Notes under the pieces: generated by a model | Told to the model about the DNA's origin: nothing | What the model saw: the letters and a program-made list of their open reading frames with translations, nothing else | Databases searched by the model: none | Part shown: positions 18,515-28,466 of the stretch, piece after piece | Layout of the letters: each line of letters opens with the position of its first letter | Position numbering within the stretch: the first letter of the stretch is position 1 | Source: Psychrobacillus sp042945595 | GTDB lineage: Bacteria; Bacillota; Bacilli; Bacillales_A; Planococcaceae | Length of the DNA: 64,000 nt | Assembly: GCF_042945595.1 (NCBI RefSeq) | Contig: NZ_CP168493.1 | Location: forward strand, 2,046,001-2,110,000 | Direction of reading: 5' to 3' | Made by a program: the position numbers and the translations under genes

Positions 18515-19057
18515 TTATTTTGTTAGGAAAATTTTAGACATATAGTAAGCGCTCACGGTAAATAACTGATTTATCTCTCCGCTAGCAATCATCGTTTCCA
18601 TTTCATTTAAATCAAACAAATGTACGCCAATAAATTCTGTAGGATCTAATTTTTGTTCAAATGCTTTATATGCATCTACAATTAAATATGTGATTACTTT
18701 ATTCGTTTGTGTTGCTGGATTAACATAAAACTCACCTAATAATAAGGGTTTCTGTTCAGTTGTATAACCTGTTTCTTCCCTTACCTCTCGCAAAATAGCT
18801 TCTTCATATGCTTCATTTCCCTCAGACTTACCAGCTGGAATTTCTAAAAAGAAGTCTTGTGCTGCTTGTCTATATTGTTTGACAAGTACAATTTTCTTCT
18901 CTTTTGTTAGAACAATTGCATTTACCCAATCAGCATATTCATTCACATAATATTTTTCTATAATTTGTCCATCTGGAAGTTCACAGCTATCTTGGCGTAA
19001 ATTTCCGAATGGAGTTTTGTATACATAACTTGATTTCAGCGTTTTCCAGCTGTTCAT
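18515..19057 (-). CDS. Nudix hydrolase, ADP-ribose pyrophosphatase-like
   Basis: A 180-aa protein. The Nudix box is GKSEGNEAYEEAILREVREE followed by TGY, preceded by EIPAG as in ADP-ribose pyrophosphatases (NudF type). I start at MNSWKTLKSS, which has GGGGG 7 nt upstream. The ATG overlaps the preceding stop as TAATG, so it is translationally coupled to the zinc-ribbon gene. Confidence 0.88.
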   Translation of the reverse strand: MNSWKTLKSSYVYKTPFGNLRQDSCELPDGQIIEKYYVNEYADWVNAIVLTKEKKIVLVKQYRQAAQDFFLEIPAGKSEGNEAYEEAILREVREETGYTTEQKPLLLGEFYVNPATQTNKVITYLIVDAYKAFEQKLDPTEFIGVHLFDLNEMETMIASGEINQLFTVSAYYMSKIFLTK

Positions 19058-19428
19058 TAATATTCCCCCTTTGTTGGCTTCGTTTTTTCTATAAGCTCTC
19101 TCCCACATTCTGAACAATACTTAGCAGTTCGTTCGGCTTGGTGGCCACAATTGGAACAGAAGTGACCAGAATCCGAAAACCCCTCTTTTAATCCTTGCCC
19201 TACAGCTTTCATTTGATCTCTCAAAATGTCTTCATTGTATTTTTGAATTTTCTTACGATAAGCTATCCCAGTAAGAACAAATCCAACAAAAATTAAAGGC
19301 ATTGATACAAATGGTAACCAAGAATAATGAGGCTGCTCAAAAAAATCTAATGTAAAAAAATCATATAAAGCAAAACCTAGTCCTCCAATTCCAACTAATA
19401 CTATAAACGGACCAATAATATTCATCAT
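19057..19428 (-). CDS. Zinc-ribbon membrane protein
   Basis: A 123-aa protein. Two transmembrane segments come first, then a C-terminal zinc ribbon with two CxxC pairs (FCSNCGHQ and YCSECGRE). GGGGG lies 4 nt before the ATG chosen. It overlaps the Nudix gene by one base. Possibly a membrane-anchored adaptor; function unknown. Confidence 0.7.
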   Translation of the reverse strand: MMNIIGPFIVLVGIGGLGFALYDFFTLDFFEQPHYSWLPFVSMPLIFVGFVLTGIAYRKKIQKYNEDILRDQMKAVGQGLKEGFSDSGHFCSNCGHQAERTAKYCSECGRELIEKTKPTKGEY

Positions 19429-19475
19429 TAAACCCCCAAATAACAATTTAAGTCATCTGTAGAAATTGCGTACCA

Positions 19476-20258
19476 TTAGAAAAATTCATACAATCCCCTG
19501 TCAAAGTAATCAAATTCCTCTTCCGTGATGGTTTCTCCTTTATACCCCTTATAAAAAGCTTGTAACAGCGCATCATTTTTTCTGATAGAACGAGTGGCTA
19601 AAGCAATATCATAGCGAGGATCCCCATATACTGATCCAGCTAAATCAATAAACGTGCGTACTCTTCCATTTGAAACAAGAACATTATCTATGGTGCAATC
19701 ACCATGGATCAACGATTGTTTGAATGGAATAGGTTTATTCCTTTTTAATTTGTCCAGTAATAGTTGATCGCCATCTACTACGTAGTTTTGTAAATTATAT
19801 GTTGCTTTTTCCAATTGTTCATCAAGCCAAGATTCTTTTGTAACACACGATGTTGGTGGTTTTGTTTCATGCAATTGGTTCAAAAGTTCGCCGAAACTTT
19901 CGAGAAGTGCATATTTTTCTTCATCTGATTCTGCTTTCAAAAGCGCTTCCCTTAATGGAATTCCTTTTTCTAGACTCATTAGTAAATAACTCTCTTCATT
20001 ATTTTCAACAAATTGATAGAAAGTTGGAATAGGTAAGTTTGTTTCCTCATTCCAATGCTTCATTATCCACGCTTCCTCTAATAGCCATTCCCTGTACAGA
20101 GATGTTTGTGCAGCTTTACAAACAAACTGACCATTATCCGTATGTAAAAAAATCACTTTTGATGTAGCACCTTGTCTTTTAGGAAATGAAAAAGAATGTA
20201 CTTTACCTATAATTTCTTCAAACTGTTCGCGAATGACTGGGTTAATTGATTTGTTCAT
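19476..20258 (-). CDS. APH-family phosphotransferase
   Basis: A 260-aa protein kinase-like enzyme. The Brenner motif is LIHGDCTIDNVLV and the metal-binding motif IDLAGSVYGDPRYD. Both are complete, so it should be catalytically competent. Homologues phosphorylate aminoglycosides or small hydroxyl metabolites, and the substrate cannot be read here. The ATG has AAGGAG upstream. Confidence 0.8.
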   Translation of the reverse strand: MNKSINPVIREQFEEIIGKVHSFSFPKRQGATSKVIFLHTDNGQFVCKAAQTSLYREWLLEEAWIMKHWNEETNLPIPTFYQFVENNEESYLLMSLEKGIPLREALLKAESDEEKYALLESFGELLNQLHETKPPTSCVTKESWLDEQLEKATYNLQNYVVDGDQLLLDKLKRNKPIPFKQSLIHGDCTIDNVLVSNGRVRTFIDLAGSVYGDPRYDIALATRSIRKNDALLQAFYKGYKGETITEEEFDYFDRGLYEFF

Positions 20259-20375
20259 AATTAAGCTCCTTCTACTTACTTATTAGTGACTTTTGCACAA
20301 AAAAATAAGTGAATACATATCATGCAAAGAATGTGCAAACCAACACATTACAATTGTTAAAAGGCAGGTTGAGTT

Positions 20376-21014
20376 ATGGATTCTTCTATTGACTACAATT
20401 CACCATCCACCAAGTTCACTTTTGATGTAAATAAAAGTCCATTCTTTAAAAAAGATACCTATAACTTTATGAATATTTTAGGAATTCAACAATTAAATAC
20501 ATTGGAAAATACATCTTTATTAGATATTTTTCTTAGTGCAGACAATAATATTGAGCCACATTACCACCCAAATGCCGCAGAGTTAGTGTATTGTATTTCT
20601 GGTGCAATAACTGTATCCATACTCAATCCATTTACAAAGCAATTTCAAAATTATGCGATTACACCTGGCCAAGTGGCGAACATCCCACAAGGTTGGTGGC
20701 ATTATCAAATGGCTACAGAGGATAGAACACATATATTAGCCATTTTTGATGCCCCAACTCCAGAAGTCATTCTTGGTTCCGATATTTTGAAATTAACCCC
20801 GTCAAGTATTATGGCGTATACCTATGGGATGGACAAAAATCTATGGAAAAATGCAATTGCTCCAGTTATGCCCTCTACCTATATCGGCCCACCGATGATT
20901 TGGAACAAAACCGGAGATAGTAATGCGCAAAATTATGCAGATAGCTTAAATCAATACAGTAATCCAGCCTATACAATTCAAGAATTTGATCCCTATAACA
21001 ATCCGACTAATTAA
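20376..21014 (+). CDS. Cupin-domain protein
   Basis: A 212-aa single-domain germin-like cupin. Motif 1 is PHYHPNAAELVYCISG (two His and Glu metal ligands) and motif 2 contains IPQGWWHYQ (third His). It resembles one half of oxalate decarboxylase. No signal peptide is seen. Weak AAGGCAGG-type site before the ATG. Enzymatic role unknown. Confidence 0.8.
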   Translation: MDSSIDYNSPSTKFTFDVNKSPFFKKDTYNFMNILGIQQLNTLENTSLLDIFLSADNNIEPHYHPNAAELVYCISGAITVSILNPFTKQFQNYAITPGQVANIPQGWWHYQMATEDRTHILAIFDAPTPEVILGSDILKLTPSSIMAYTYGMDKNLWKNAIAPVMPSTYIGPPMIWNKTGDSNAQNYADSLNQYSNPAYTIQEFDPYNNPTN

Positions 21015-21027
21015 CATAGATTTCTCA

Positions 21028-21480
21028 TTATGCTACTTTTTCCACTGTAACACCTTCTATGGCATACCTAATAAAATAAATAAAGGACAAATAAAACGGA
21101 TAAATAATGAGTTGACCAAAAATAATTAGTCCAGATGCTGGTGCAGGATCATCTCCTCTATACGTAATCGGAAATAGTGTTGCAAAGATAAAGAGAAAGA
21201 TGATTAAATATGGAAGCCAAAGAATGGATGACCAATACTTTGACTTTTTATCTTGCATCCACTTTTTATCAAACATATAAACTAGTAAAGTTAATAATAA
21301 AAATCCAACAATATGTAGTAATGCGGTTATTAGACTTACTGAATTCGCTTCCCATCCACTTAAGCGCCAAATTCGATAAAAGTTGAGTTGGAGTTCAAAA
21401 GAAAAGAATAGAAAAAATGCATATATAGCACTAACAATATTTAACTTCCAAAAATAATTAATTTGTAAGACCCCTTTCAT
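21028..21480 (-). CDS. Hypothetical four-helix membrane protein
   Basis: A 150-aa protein with four hydrophobic segments. It is the last of three closely packed minus-strand genes (21028-23062), whose gaps are 9 and 19 bp, so they are probably one transcript. No family recognised. Confidence 0.55.
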   Translation of the reverse strand: MKGVLQINYFWKLNIVSAIYAFFLFFSFELQLNFYRIWRLSGWEANSVSLITALLHIVGFLLLTLLVYMFDKKWMQDKKSKYWSSILWLPYLIIFLFIFATLFPITYRGDDPAPASGLIIFGQLIIYPFYLSFIYFIRYAIEGVTVEKVA

Positions 21481-21489
21481 TCTCTATAA

Positions 21490-22137
21490 TTATTTTTTCA
21501 CAATCGCAATTTGTGTAGTGTTTAATCCTAATCTTTCTTTCAATTCATCTGTAATTGAAAAGGATATTGTTGTACCGCTTTTTACTTCTAAATAATGATA
21601 CTGAATCGCAGTTACTACTGTCCCATCCCTCCAATAAGTTTCCGTTGGGGCTGGCTTAAAATCTTGTATATGTTTTTCATAACTTCCACTAATTACGCCT
21701 TTGCTATATATTTCAACTGGTAGAGCATTATTAGCAGGTTGTCTTTCAGATAAAGAAATCTCAATATTATTTTCTTGAATCTCTATTTCCCCATCCTTAG
21801 GCATCATTTGACCGTTTACTTCTAAAGTGTATTCCCATTGCTTTTTTGCCAATACAAGTAATTCTTTATCACTTAAATAATCCAATGCATCTTGACTGAA
21901 TTGTTGAAAGTAAGTTATTTGTTCTCCTGCATATTTCAGGTTTAATTGAGTTGAATTCAACTTGGTTAACAATTCATCATTTTCTTTTTCTAATTTTTTG
22001 ATTTGAGCTTCTTGCGCTTCTATTAATAATTGATCTTCATTTAATGTTTCATTATTTTCATTCACACTAGTACTCTCACATCCGAAAAATATAATCGATA
22101 CTCCTATCATCGCTAGAATAGTAACTATCTTCTTCAA
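21490..22137 (-). CDS. Lipoprotein with coiled coil
   Basis: A 215-aa protein. A signal peptide ends in the lipobox IFFGC (Cys20), so it is probably anchored on the outer face of the membrane. Residues 35-65 are a coiled coil (EAQEAQIKKLEKENDELLTK). The remainder looks like a beta-rich domain. Middle gene of a tight three-gene group. Confidence 0.7.
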   Translation of the reverse strand: MKKIVTILAMIGVSIIFFGCESTSVNENNETLNEDQLLIEAQEAQIKKLEKENDELLTKLNSTQLNLKYAGEQITYFQQFSQDALDYLSDKELLVLAKKQWEYTLEVNGQMMPKDGEIEIQENNIEISLSERQPANNALPVEIYSKGVISGSYEKHIQDFKPAPTETYWRDGTVVTAIQYHYLEVKSGTTISFSITDELKERLGLNTTQIAIVKK

Positions 22138-22156
22138 GCATAACCCTCCCCCTTAT

Positions 22157-23062
22157 TCAACTTAAAATGACTTTACGATAAATGCGGTATGTATAAGCAT
22201 TCCACTCTTCGTTTAATTCTTTCCAGTGTATGATTTTCCAAGGATTAAAGAAGGTTTGACCGTTTTTATTGAAATATAATTGATTTCCAATATGGTAAGC
22301 TGCATGTTGAATCACGCCTCCATCATTTATCCATGTAACGACATCACCTTCTTGTAATCCTTCTTCTGTTATGGAATAACGAGCATTTTTTAGTCCTAGT
22401 GTAAAAGTTCCTTGATGCACCCATTCGTGAATCATCCAATCATTTCTCTCCAAATGATTACTAACTGCATATAGTGTTGCAGCTAGACAGTTGGCACCAG
22501 CTTCAGTTGAAAATGAATTCGCATATTTCTTCAAATGTGCAGGAATATTTACTGGAACTTCTGAGCTCTCCCAACTATCCCATTCAAGAGCGTATGCTTG
22601 AATCGCTTTCTCTTTGTTTGAAACGGACAACCTTTTCCACATATCATATTGAAGAACAACATATTGCTCTCCCTTCTGTTTCACAAGATATTCTGTAGGA
22701 ACTTCATCAGGTATTGAGAATAATGAAAGCGGAAGTATTAAACCTCTGCCCATCTCTACTTGAATATGGAACAGAGCTATTTTAACTTCCAAATTAAGAT
22801 TTGTTATCCAATCAGGTTGAGCTACAATAACGTACTGAATATCATTAGAAATTCTCCAATACTCGTAACTATTTACTAGCTGAATCTGTGAGTAGGAGGA
22901 AAGATTGAAAAATTCATCTTTAGGAATGACTAATACTTCATGTAAATAATCTTCCAAAGTTAGCAAGTCCTCTTCTCGTAGGAAAAACAAATCTTCTTCA
23001 GGTACATATTGTTCAATCCAAAGTTCTATTTGCTCTGGTGATGGCTGAATTTGAATGTTCAT
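22157..23062 (-). CDS. Protein with NlpC/P60-like C-terminal domain
   Basis: A 301-aa protein. The C-terminal part has AGANCLAATLYAVS (candidate nucleophilic Cys), LQEGDVVTWIND and IQHAAYHIG (candidate His), in the order expected for an NlpC/P60-like papain fold. The N-terminal half is unassigned. There is no signal peptide, which is odd for a wall hydrolase; it may act inside the cell. First gene of the tight group with the lipoprotein. Confidence 0.55.
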   Translation of the reverse strand: MNIQIQPSPEQIELWIEQYVPEEDLFFLREEDLLTLEDYLHEVLVIPKDEFFNLSSYSQIQLVNSYEYWRISNDIQYVIVAQPDWITNLNLEVKIALFHIQVEMGRGLILPLSLFSIPDEVPTEYLVKQKGEQYVVLQYDMWKRLSVSNKEKAIQAYALEWDSWESSEVPVNIPAHLKKYANSFSTEAGANCLAATLYAVSNHLERNDWMIHEWVHQGTFTLGLKNARYSITEEGLQEGDVVTWINDGGVIQHAAYHIGNQLYFNKNGQTFFNPWKIIHWKELNEEWNAYTYRIYRKVILS

Positions 23063-23185
23063 TTTATAAATTCCCCTTGTATAAAAATTAAGTATTGCAA
23101 CTATTCCTTAAAAATTCTTCTATCTTCCTGTACTACTTTTACGTTTACTATTTTATATTCTTAGTCTTTTTGCTACTACATTGAT

Positions 23186-23422
23186 CTAGTTTTTCAATAG
23201 CTTTTGAGATGAAAAATAAGCAAATGAAGCGATGAGTAATGTTCCTAGTAAATACATCGTGGTGCTTTTACCAAAAATAGTTGCTGGATCTGAAGACGTT
23301 TTTTGCAAATAAAAATTGGGAGTATAAAACATTGTAAGTAGCAACCCAGAGAATAGTTGAAACAAAAAAAGCAATAAAGCAAAAATAAATATAAATATAA
23401 AATATTTTTTCATTTTCCTCAC
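23186..23422 (-). CDS. Hypothetical two-helix membrane protein (78 aa)
   Basis: Hydrophobic segments at about residues 8-30 and 52-69, basic ends, and a GGAGGGG ribosome binding site before the ATG. No family recognised. Confidence 0.55.
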   Translation of the reverse strand: MRKMKKYFIFIFIFALLLFLFQLFSGLLLTMFYTPNFYLQKTSSDPATIFGKSTTMYLLGTLLIASFAYFSSQKLLKN

Positions 23423-23552
23423 CCCTCCTAATAAGTTCTACGGAATAGCTTTGGCAATGGTTTCACTTATTTTTGGATTGTTTTACCTAAAATAGTAATT
23501 TTGTTACTTACCATATTAGAGGTAGAAAATAGGAAAGAATCCGACCCGTTCC

Positions 23553-23610
23553 CCTGCGTCACTCAAAAATCAGACACTATTTTCGAATTGTGTCAAAATG
23601 TTTTGTAACA
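23553..23610. repeat. Dispersed intergenic repeat, copy 1
   Basis: Contains TCAGACACTATTTTCGAATT preceded by CCTGCGTCACTCAAAAA. It shares its core with copies at 26546, 27637 and 28467. The core TCAGACACTATTCTGA is itself an imperfect inverted repeat. Confidence 0.45.
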
Positions 23611-23683
23611 TATGGACATTAAATATCTCTATATCGATAATTATCATACTGAAACAGTGCATAGAATAATATAGTTGATGGAG

Positions 23684-23818
23684 GTGGAGAATATAGAGAA
23701 TAAAAATGAAGTGATTAATCGATTACTAATCCCGGAAATATATTCGATTACATTCGATACTAGTAGAAGAAAGGACAAGCTAAAAATAGCCTTTTTGAAG
23801 GGCATCCCTCCATTCTGA
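23684..23818 (+). CDS. Possible small ORF (44 aa)
   Basis: An open frame from GTG just after GGAG (too close for a good site). It encodes a polar peptide containing NEVINRLLIPEIYSITF. No function known; it may not be translated. Confidence 0.2.
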   Translation: MENIENKNEVINRLLIPEIYSITFDTSRRKDKLKIAFLKGIPPF

Positions 23819-23926
23819 TTGTCAGTACAATTAATTTTCTCGAGTTTTGCGAAACTCTATCACATCTGCTAAAGCTTCTTTAATTAGCATGATAGTCTAA
23901 TAATTTCTTACTGGAAGGGGAATCCA

Positions 23927-26536
23927 ATGTTAGAATATCATCAACAATCAACACGGGAAATCATGGATATGTTGGACGTTACAAATCAAGGTTTAAATAA
24001 TGATGACGTCCAAAAGAGACAAGAAGTATACGGTTATAATAAATTGGTGGAAGGAAAAAAGACAAGTACATTCGCCGTTTTCTTTGGCCAGTTTAAAGAT
24101 TTATTAGTCGTTATTTTAATGATTGCTGCTTTCATTTCATTTCTATTAGGTGAAGTAGGAAGTACTATTGTGATTATGATTGTCGTTATTTTAAATGCAA
24201 TCCTAGGCACTGTACAACATGTGAAGGCTGAACAGTCTTTAGATAATTTGAAAGCTTTGGCCACTCCAATCGCAAAAGTGATGCGAAATAATCAAATTGT
24301 AGAAATTTCTTCAGAAGATATAGTGGTTGGTGATCTTCTCTATTTAGCAGCTGGTGATTATATCAATGCTGATGGTAGATTATTAGAAAGTCATAATCTG
24401 CATATTAATGAAAGCTCACTAACAGGTGAATCATTGGCAGTTGCGAAAAGTACCGCACCCATTGATGGTGATCATGTAACTATTGGGGATAAGAAAAATA
24501 TGGTTTTCACTGGGAGCTTTGTCACCAATGGCCGTGGTACTGTAATTGTTACAGCTATTGGAATGGAAACAGAAATCGGAAAAATAGCAAATTTACTAGA
24601 TACTGCAAAACAAAAGAAAACACCATTACAAGCAAGTCTCGATCATTTCGGAGAAAACTTAGCTTTAGGTATTACAATAATATGTTTAGCTATTTTCACA
24701 ATTGATCTTATTCGGGGACGAGAGTTAGTAGAATCATTTATGTTCGCTGTTTCTCTGGCAGTTGCAGCAATTCCAGAAGCATTAAGTTCGATTGTTACCA
24801 TAGTGCTTGCTTTTGGAACACAAAAAATGGCCAAGGAAAATGCCATTATACGAAACCTCTATGCTGTGGAAAGTCTGGGAAGCGTATCTGTAATTTGCTC
24901 AGATAAAACGGGAACATTAACTGAAAATAAGATGACTGTTCAACAAGTATATGTTGACCAAAAAGTGATTCCTTATGATCAATTAAATACAGAAAATACA
25001 ATAGAGAAAAATCTTATCTTAATGGCCCTATTATGTAATGATGCCTTGGATAGAGGTAAAAAAGAAATCGGTGACGCTACTGAAATAGCACTTGTAAAAT
25101 TAGGGAAGAAGTATGATCTTGATGAATTATTCGTAAGAAATCACAATCCTCGATTAGCGGAAATCCCTTTTGATTCAGATAGAAAACTAATGAGTACAGT
25201 GAATCATATCAATCAGCAAAATTTCATGATTACAAAAGGAGCATTAGATGTTCTTCTTTCTAAAATTGTGAAAATCGAAACTTCTAAAGGGATAATTGGT
25301 ATTACAGAAGAACATCGTAAAAAGATCGAAGAAGTTAATCGTGCCTTTTCTATGAATGGTTTAAGAGTAATAGCAATTGCCTACAAAGAAATAAAAGAAC
25401 ATCAAAAAATCGATGTAGAAGACGAGAGTGAATTAATCTTTGTTGGTTTAATGGCAATGATGGATCCTCCTAGAAAAGAGTCTAAAGAAGCTGTCGAAAA
25501 TTGTATAGCAGCTGGCATTAAACCAGTTATGATTACTGGTGATCATAAAATAACAGCGACTGCTATTGCCAAACAAATCGGTATATTAAATGATCCATCA
25601 GAAGCAATCGAGGGATATGAAATTGAAGGTTTAACTGATCAACAACTACAAGAAAAGGTCCAAGGTATCTCTGTCTACGCCCGAGTAACACCTGAGCATA
25701 AAATTCGAATCGTTAAGGCTTGGCAGGATAAAGGAAAAGTTGTTGCGATGACGGGAGATGGTGTCAATGATGCCCCTGCTCTAAAACAAGCAGACATTGG
25801 CGTAGCGATGGGGATTACCGGTACCGAAGTAGCGAAAGATGCATCCTCGATGATATTAACAGATGATAATTTTTCAACCATTGTCAAAGCAATTTCAAAT
25901 GGAAGAAGCCTCTATACGAATATTAAAAACGCCATTTTATTCTTATTATCAGGGAATGCGGGTGCTATTTTTGTCGTTTTATATGCAACCGTATTAGGTC
26001 TACCAGTTCCCTTTGCACCCGTACATCTATTATTTATTAACTTACTTACTGATAGTTTGCCAGCAATTGCAATAGGACTAGAGCCGCATAATAAAAAAAC
26101 AATGAAGTACAAGCCAAGAGATATTCACACACCATTATTAAATAAGAAATTTACTACGCAAGTGATACTGGAAGGATTATTGATAGGTATTTCTACTATC
26201 ATTGCATTTAGAATGGGGTTGGCAACCGGAGATACGTTAACAGCAAGCACAATGGCATTTGCAACATTATGTTTATCAAGATTAATACATGGCTTCAACT
26301 CTAGATCAAAAGAATCGATCTTTACAATAGGAATATTTACAAATAAATATACTTGGCTAGCATTTTTAATAGGTTTTTTAAGTTTACATTTAGTATTATT
26401 TATTCCAAAGCTTACTGGTGTGTTTGAAGTTGCAACATTGAGCAAAGTACAATTAGCTTATATCTATTGCTTGTCCTTCATGCCGTTTTTGGTTAATCAA
26501 TGGTATAAAGTGATGTTCGTGAGAAGTAAAAAATAG
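23927..26536 (+). CDS. P-type calcium-transporting ATPase
   Basis: An 869-aa P2-type pump. TGES (166-169) is the actuator loop, and DKTGTLT (phosphorylated Asp326) the catalytic site. The hinge TGDGVNDAPALKQADIG and the membrane motif VAAIPEAL follow, with a six-helix C-terminal block ending near residue 865. It expels Ca2+ (possibly Mn2+), like SERCA/PMR1 types and B. subtilis YloB. The ATG has AAGGGG upstream. Divergent from its left neighbour; the end meets ctaB convergently at hairpin 26536-26603. Confidence 0.92.
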   Translation: MLEYHQQSTREIMDMLDVTNQGLNNDDVQKRQEVYGYNKLVEGKKTSTFAVFFGQFKDLLVVILMIAAFISFLLGEVGSTIVIMIVVILNAILGTVQHVKAEQSLDNLKALATPIAKVMRNNQIVEISSEDIVVGDLLYLAAGDYINADGRLLESHNLHINESSLTGESLAVAKSTAPIDGDHVTIGDKKNMVFTGSFVTNGRGTVIVTAIGMETEIGKIANLLDTAKQKKTPLQASLDHFGENLALGITIICLAIFTIDLIRGRELVESFMFAVSLAVAAIPEALSSIVTIVLAFGTQKMAKENAIIRNLYAVESLGSVSVICSDKTGTLTENKMTVQQVYVDQKVIPYDQLNTENTIEKNLILMALLCNDALDRGKKEIGDATEIALVKLGKKYDLDELFVRNHNPRLAEIPFDSDRKLMSTVNHINQQNFMITKGALDVLLSKIVKIETSKGIIGITEEHRKKIEEVNRAFSMNGLRVIAIAYKEIKEHQKIDVEDESELIFVGLMAMMDPPRKESKEAVENCIAAGIKPVMITGDHKITATAIAKQIGILNDPSEAIEGYEIEGLTDQQLQEKVQGISVYARVTPEHKIRIVKAWQDKGKVVAMTGDGVNDAPALKQADIGVAMGITGTEVAKDASSMILTDDNFSTIVKAISNGRSLYTNIKNAILFLLSGNAGAIFVVLYATVLGLPVPFAPVHLLFINLLTDSLPAIAIGLEPHNKKTMKYKPRDIHTPLLNKKFTTQVILEGLLIGISTIIAFRMGLATGDTLTASTMAFATLCLSRLIHGFNSRSKESIFTIGIFTNKYTWLAFLIGFLSLHLVLFIPKLTGVFEVATLSKVQLAYIYCLSFMPFLVNQWYKVMFVRSKK

Positions 26537-26603
26537 TTAGTGGACCCTGTGTCACAAATAACTCAGACATCAATCTGAATTTTGCGTATACAGGGCCACT
26601 AAC
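26536..26603 (+). terminator. Hairpin between convergent genes, with repeat copy 2 in its loop
   Basis: GTTAGTGGACCCTGT pairs with ACAGGGCCACTAAC, one bulged base. The loop (from about 26551) holds a copy of the dispersed repeat. There is no strong T run, so a terminator role is likely from position but not proven. Confidence 0.5.
26546..26596. repeat. Dispersed intergenic repeat, copy 2
   Basis: CCCTGTGTCACAAATAACTC followed by AGACATCAATCTGAATTTTG, bounded by CCCTGT/ACAGGG. See copy 1 (23553). Confidence 0.45.
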
Positions 26604-27500
26604 CTAATGATCATTTAATATTAATCCTATTGATGCATAAATAATGACAGTACCGAAAATGAACATCATATGGAATAAAGAGTATGCAAACATACGATTC
26701 GCCCACTTCTTCCCTTCCTTCTTATGATACCCCATAATACTCATCCATAGCCAAATTGCCCCTAAAATAATCGAAACAAATGTGAGCCCTAAGCTAAGGG
26801 GTAAAAATAAGAAGCTCGTTAAGATTAATAGTACTAAGTAAATATTAGTTTGAATATAAGTACGGCGCTCGCCTTTTACTACAGGAAGCATCGGGATATT
26901 CGCTGCTGCATAATCATCCTTTTTCCGAATAGCAATTGCGTAAAAGTGAGGCATTTGCCAAATCATGACGATAATGAATAATGCCCACGCTGCCGGATGC
27001 CAAATATCTGGTGCTACAGCAGCCCACCCAATAAGTGGTGGCATTGCCCCTGAAATACTGCCAACTTCTGTGTTCCAAATGGTACGGCGCTTCGTCCACA
27101 TTGTATATGGTACAACGTAGAAAAATACACCGAGAAATCCTAAGAATGATGCAAGTGGTGTCGCTAAAGCAAGTAGTGCAATTCCGATTATCAGTAACGA
27201 GATTCCGACAACTAAAACGAGTTTAGGCGATAATTCTCCAGTTACGGTTGGCCGATTTTTCGTACGTTGCATGACTACATCAATGTCACGATCGTATAAA
27301 TTATTAAACGAGCCCGCTGCAGCAATTACTGCCGCCGTTCCTAAAATTGCACAGAAGATATTCAAAATATTATCTCCGAAACTTAACTCATATGTGTATA
27401 AAGCGAGCATCAGACCTGCTACCATCGGAATTAAATTAGATTTAATAATCCCTGTTTTAACAGCCAATGCCCATAAATTCAAATTAGATTGCTTTTTCAT
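26604..27500 (-). CDS. ctaB: Protoheme IX farnesyltransferase (heme O synthase)
   Basis: A 298-aa UbiA-family membrane prenyltransferase with about nine helices. It attaches farnesyl to heme b, giving heme O for cytochrome oxidases. The prenyl-diphosphate motif is NNLYDRDIDVVMQRTKNRP (NDxxDxxxD type) and the second loop YAIAIRKKDDYAAANIPMLP. Usually ctaB sits with ctaA or ctaCDEF; here it stands alone. AAGGAG is rather far (about 16 nt) from the ATG. Confidence 0.95.
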   Translation of the reverse strand: MKKQSNLNLWALAVKTGIIKSNLIPMVAGLMLALYTYELSFGDNILNIFCAILGTAAVIAAAGSFNNLYDRDIDVVMQRTKNRPTVTGELSPKLVLVVGISLLIIGIALLALATPLASFLGFLGVFFYVVPYTMWTKRRTIWNTEVGSISGAMPPLIGWAAVAPDIWHPAAWALFIIVMIWQMPHFYAIAIRKKDDYAAANIPMLPVVKGERRTYIQTNIYLVLLILTSFLFLPLSLGLTFVSIILGAIWLWMSIMGYHKKEGKKWANRMFAYSLFHMMFIFGTVIIYASIGLILNDH

Positions 27501-27636
27501 GGTGTCTAGTTTAACACTCCTTCATTTTCCAACACGACATTTCGAATTTCTCGATATATTACTCTTCTAAATATAACAGAATTACTGACCATTCGCCTTC
27601 CTTTTGAAGTGACAATCTGTTGACATATAGTGAGGG

Positions 27637-27701
27637 TTCCACTGCGCTGCACTCTACACAACTCAGACACTATTCTGAATTGCTTTAAATTATTTGCAAC
27701 A
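27637..27701. repeat. Dispersed intergenic repeat, copy 3
   Basis: Contains ACTCAGACACTATTCTGAAT with CCACTGCGCTGCACTCTACA just upstream. Located between ctaB and the next minus-strand gene. See copy 1. Confidence 0.45.
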
Positions 27702-27792
27702 CTAACTTATTAGCGCCCCTTTTGCATTTATTTTATTTTAGCGATTAAATTAGCACCTAAATTGGTTATCTTTAATTAATCCCATTATTTCG

Positions 27793-28440
27793 CTAAATTA
27801 TCTTTAATGTTTCCTGAAGCTTTTCTACTACCCTTGATAAAGCTAATATTGAATTTGTCGTATCAGATTCTTCAATATCCAAGGAATGATTTGCATTTTG
27901 GACAACCTCTATCTTTAACTTTGAGTTACTTAATTGTTCCATTTGATTTGAATTAAAGTGAGGGTCTTTGTTCCCGATGACTAAAAGCCCTTGATGTTCG
28001 CTATTCAAGATTGACTCAAAAATAGAATCGAATTTTAACAATGGAGTGAGTACAATCATTTTCGAATTTGAAAATTCAATTCTTTTCATTAAGTCATTAG
28101 CAATTGGAATTGTTCCAAGTGATTTACCTAAAAAAATGGTTTCATCGTATTGACCATTCTTAAGAACATCCAAAATGACTGGGTTAATATCATCCAACAT
28201 TGTTTTGGATATTTCTTCGAGAGTTGTTTTCAATAAATGTTCTCCATAGGAGTAATGGACATGAACAATATCAATTCTATTTTGAATCATTGTCATTGTT
28301 GCATAATAAAATAAGGGTTTATCATAATTGTAACCTGAACCTGAAAACATAAAGCAAATCGTTTTGGACCCGATTTCAAATTGTGTATAGTTAATTATCT
28401 TATCATTCATGTGTATATTCTTTTTATTTACTTTCATCAT
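27793..28440 (-). CDS. Alpha/beta hydrolase-fold protein
   Basis: A 215-aa protein. The opening FMFSGSGYNYDKPLFYY and the nucleophile elbow FLGKSLGTIPIAND (Ser) fit the dienelactone-hydrolase-like group. An acid candidate is Asp in VIGNKDPHFN and the base His in NANHSLDIE. GGAGGGG precedes the ATG. Substrate unknown. Confidence 0.7.
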   Translation of the reverse strand: MMKVNKKNIHMNDKIINYTQFEIGSKTICFMFSGSGYNYDKPLFYYATMTMIQNRIDIVHVHYSYGEHLLKTTLEEISKTMLDDINPVILDVLKNGQYDETIFLGKSLGTIPIANDLMKRIEFSNSKMIVLTPLLKFDSIFESILNSEHQGLLVIGNKDPHFNSNQMEQLSNSKLKIEVVQNANHSLDIEESDTTNSILALSRVVEKLQETLKII

Positions 28441-28466
28441 TTTCCCCTCCGGTTGTTATAAGAGTT

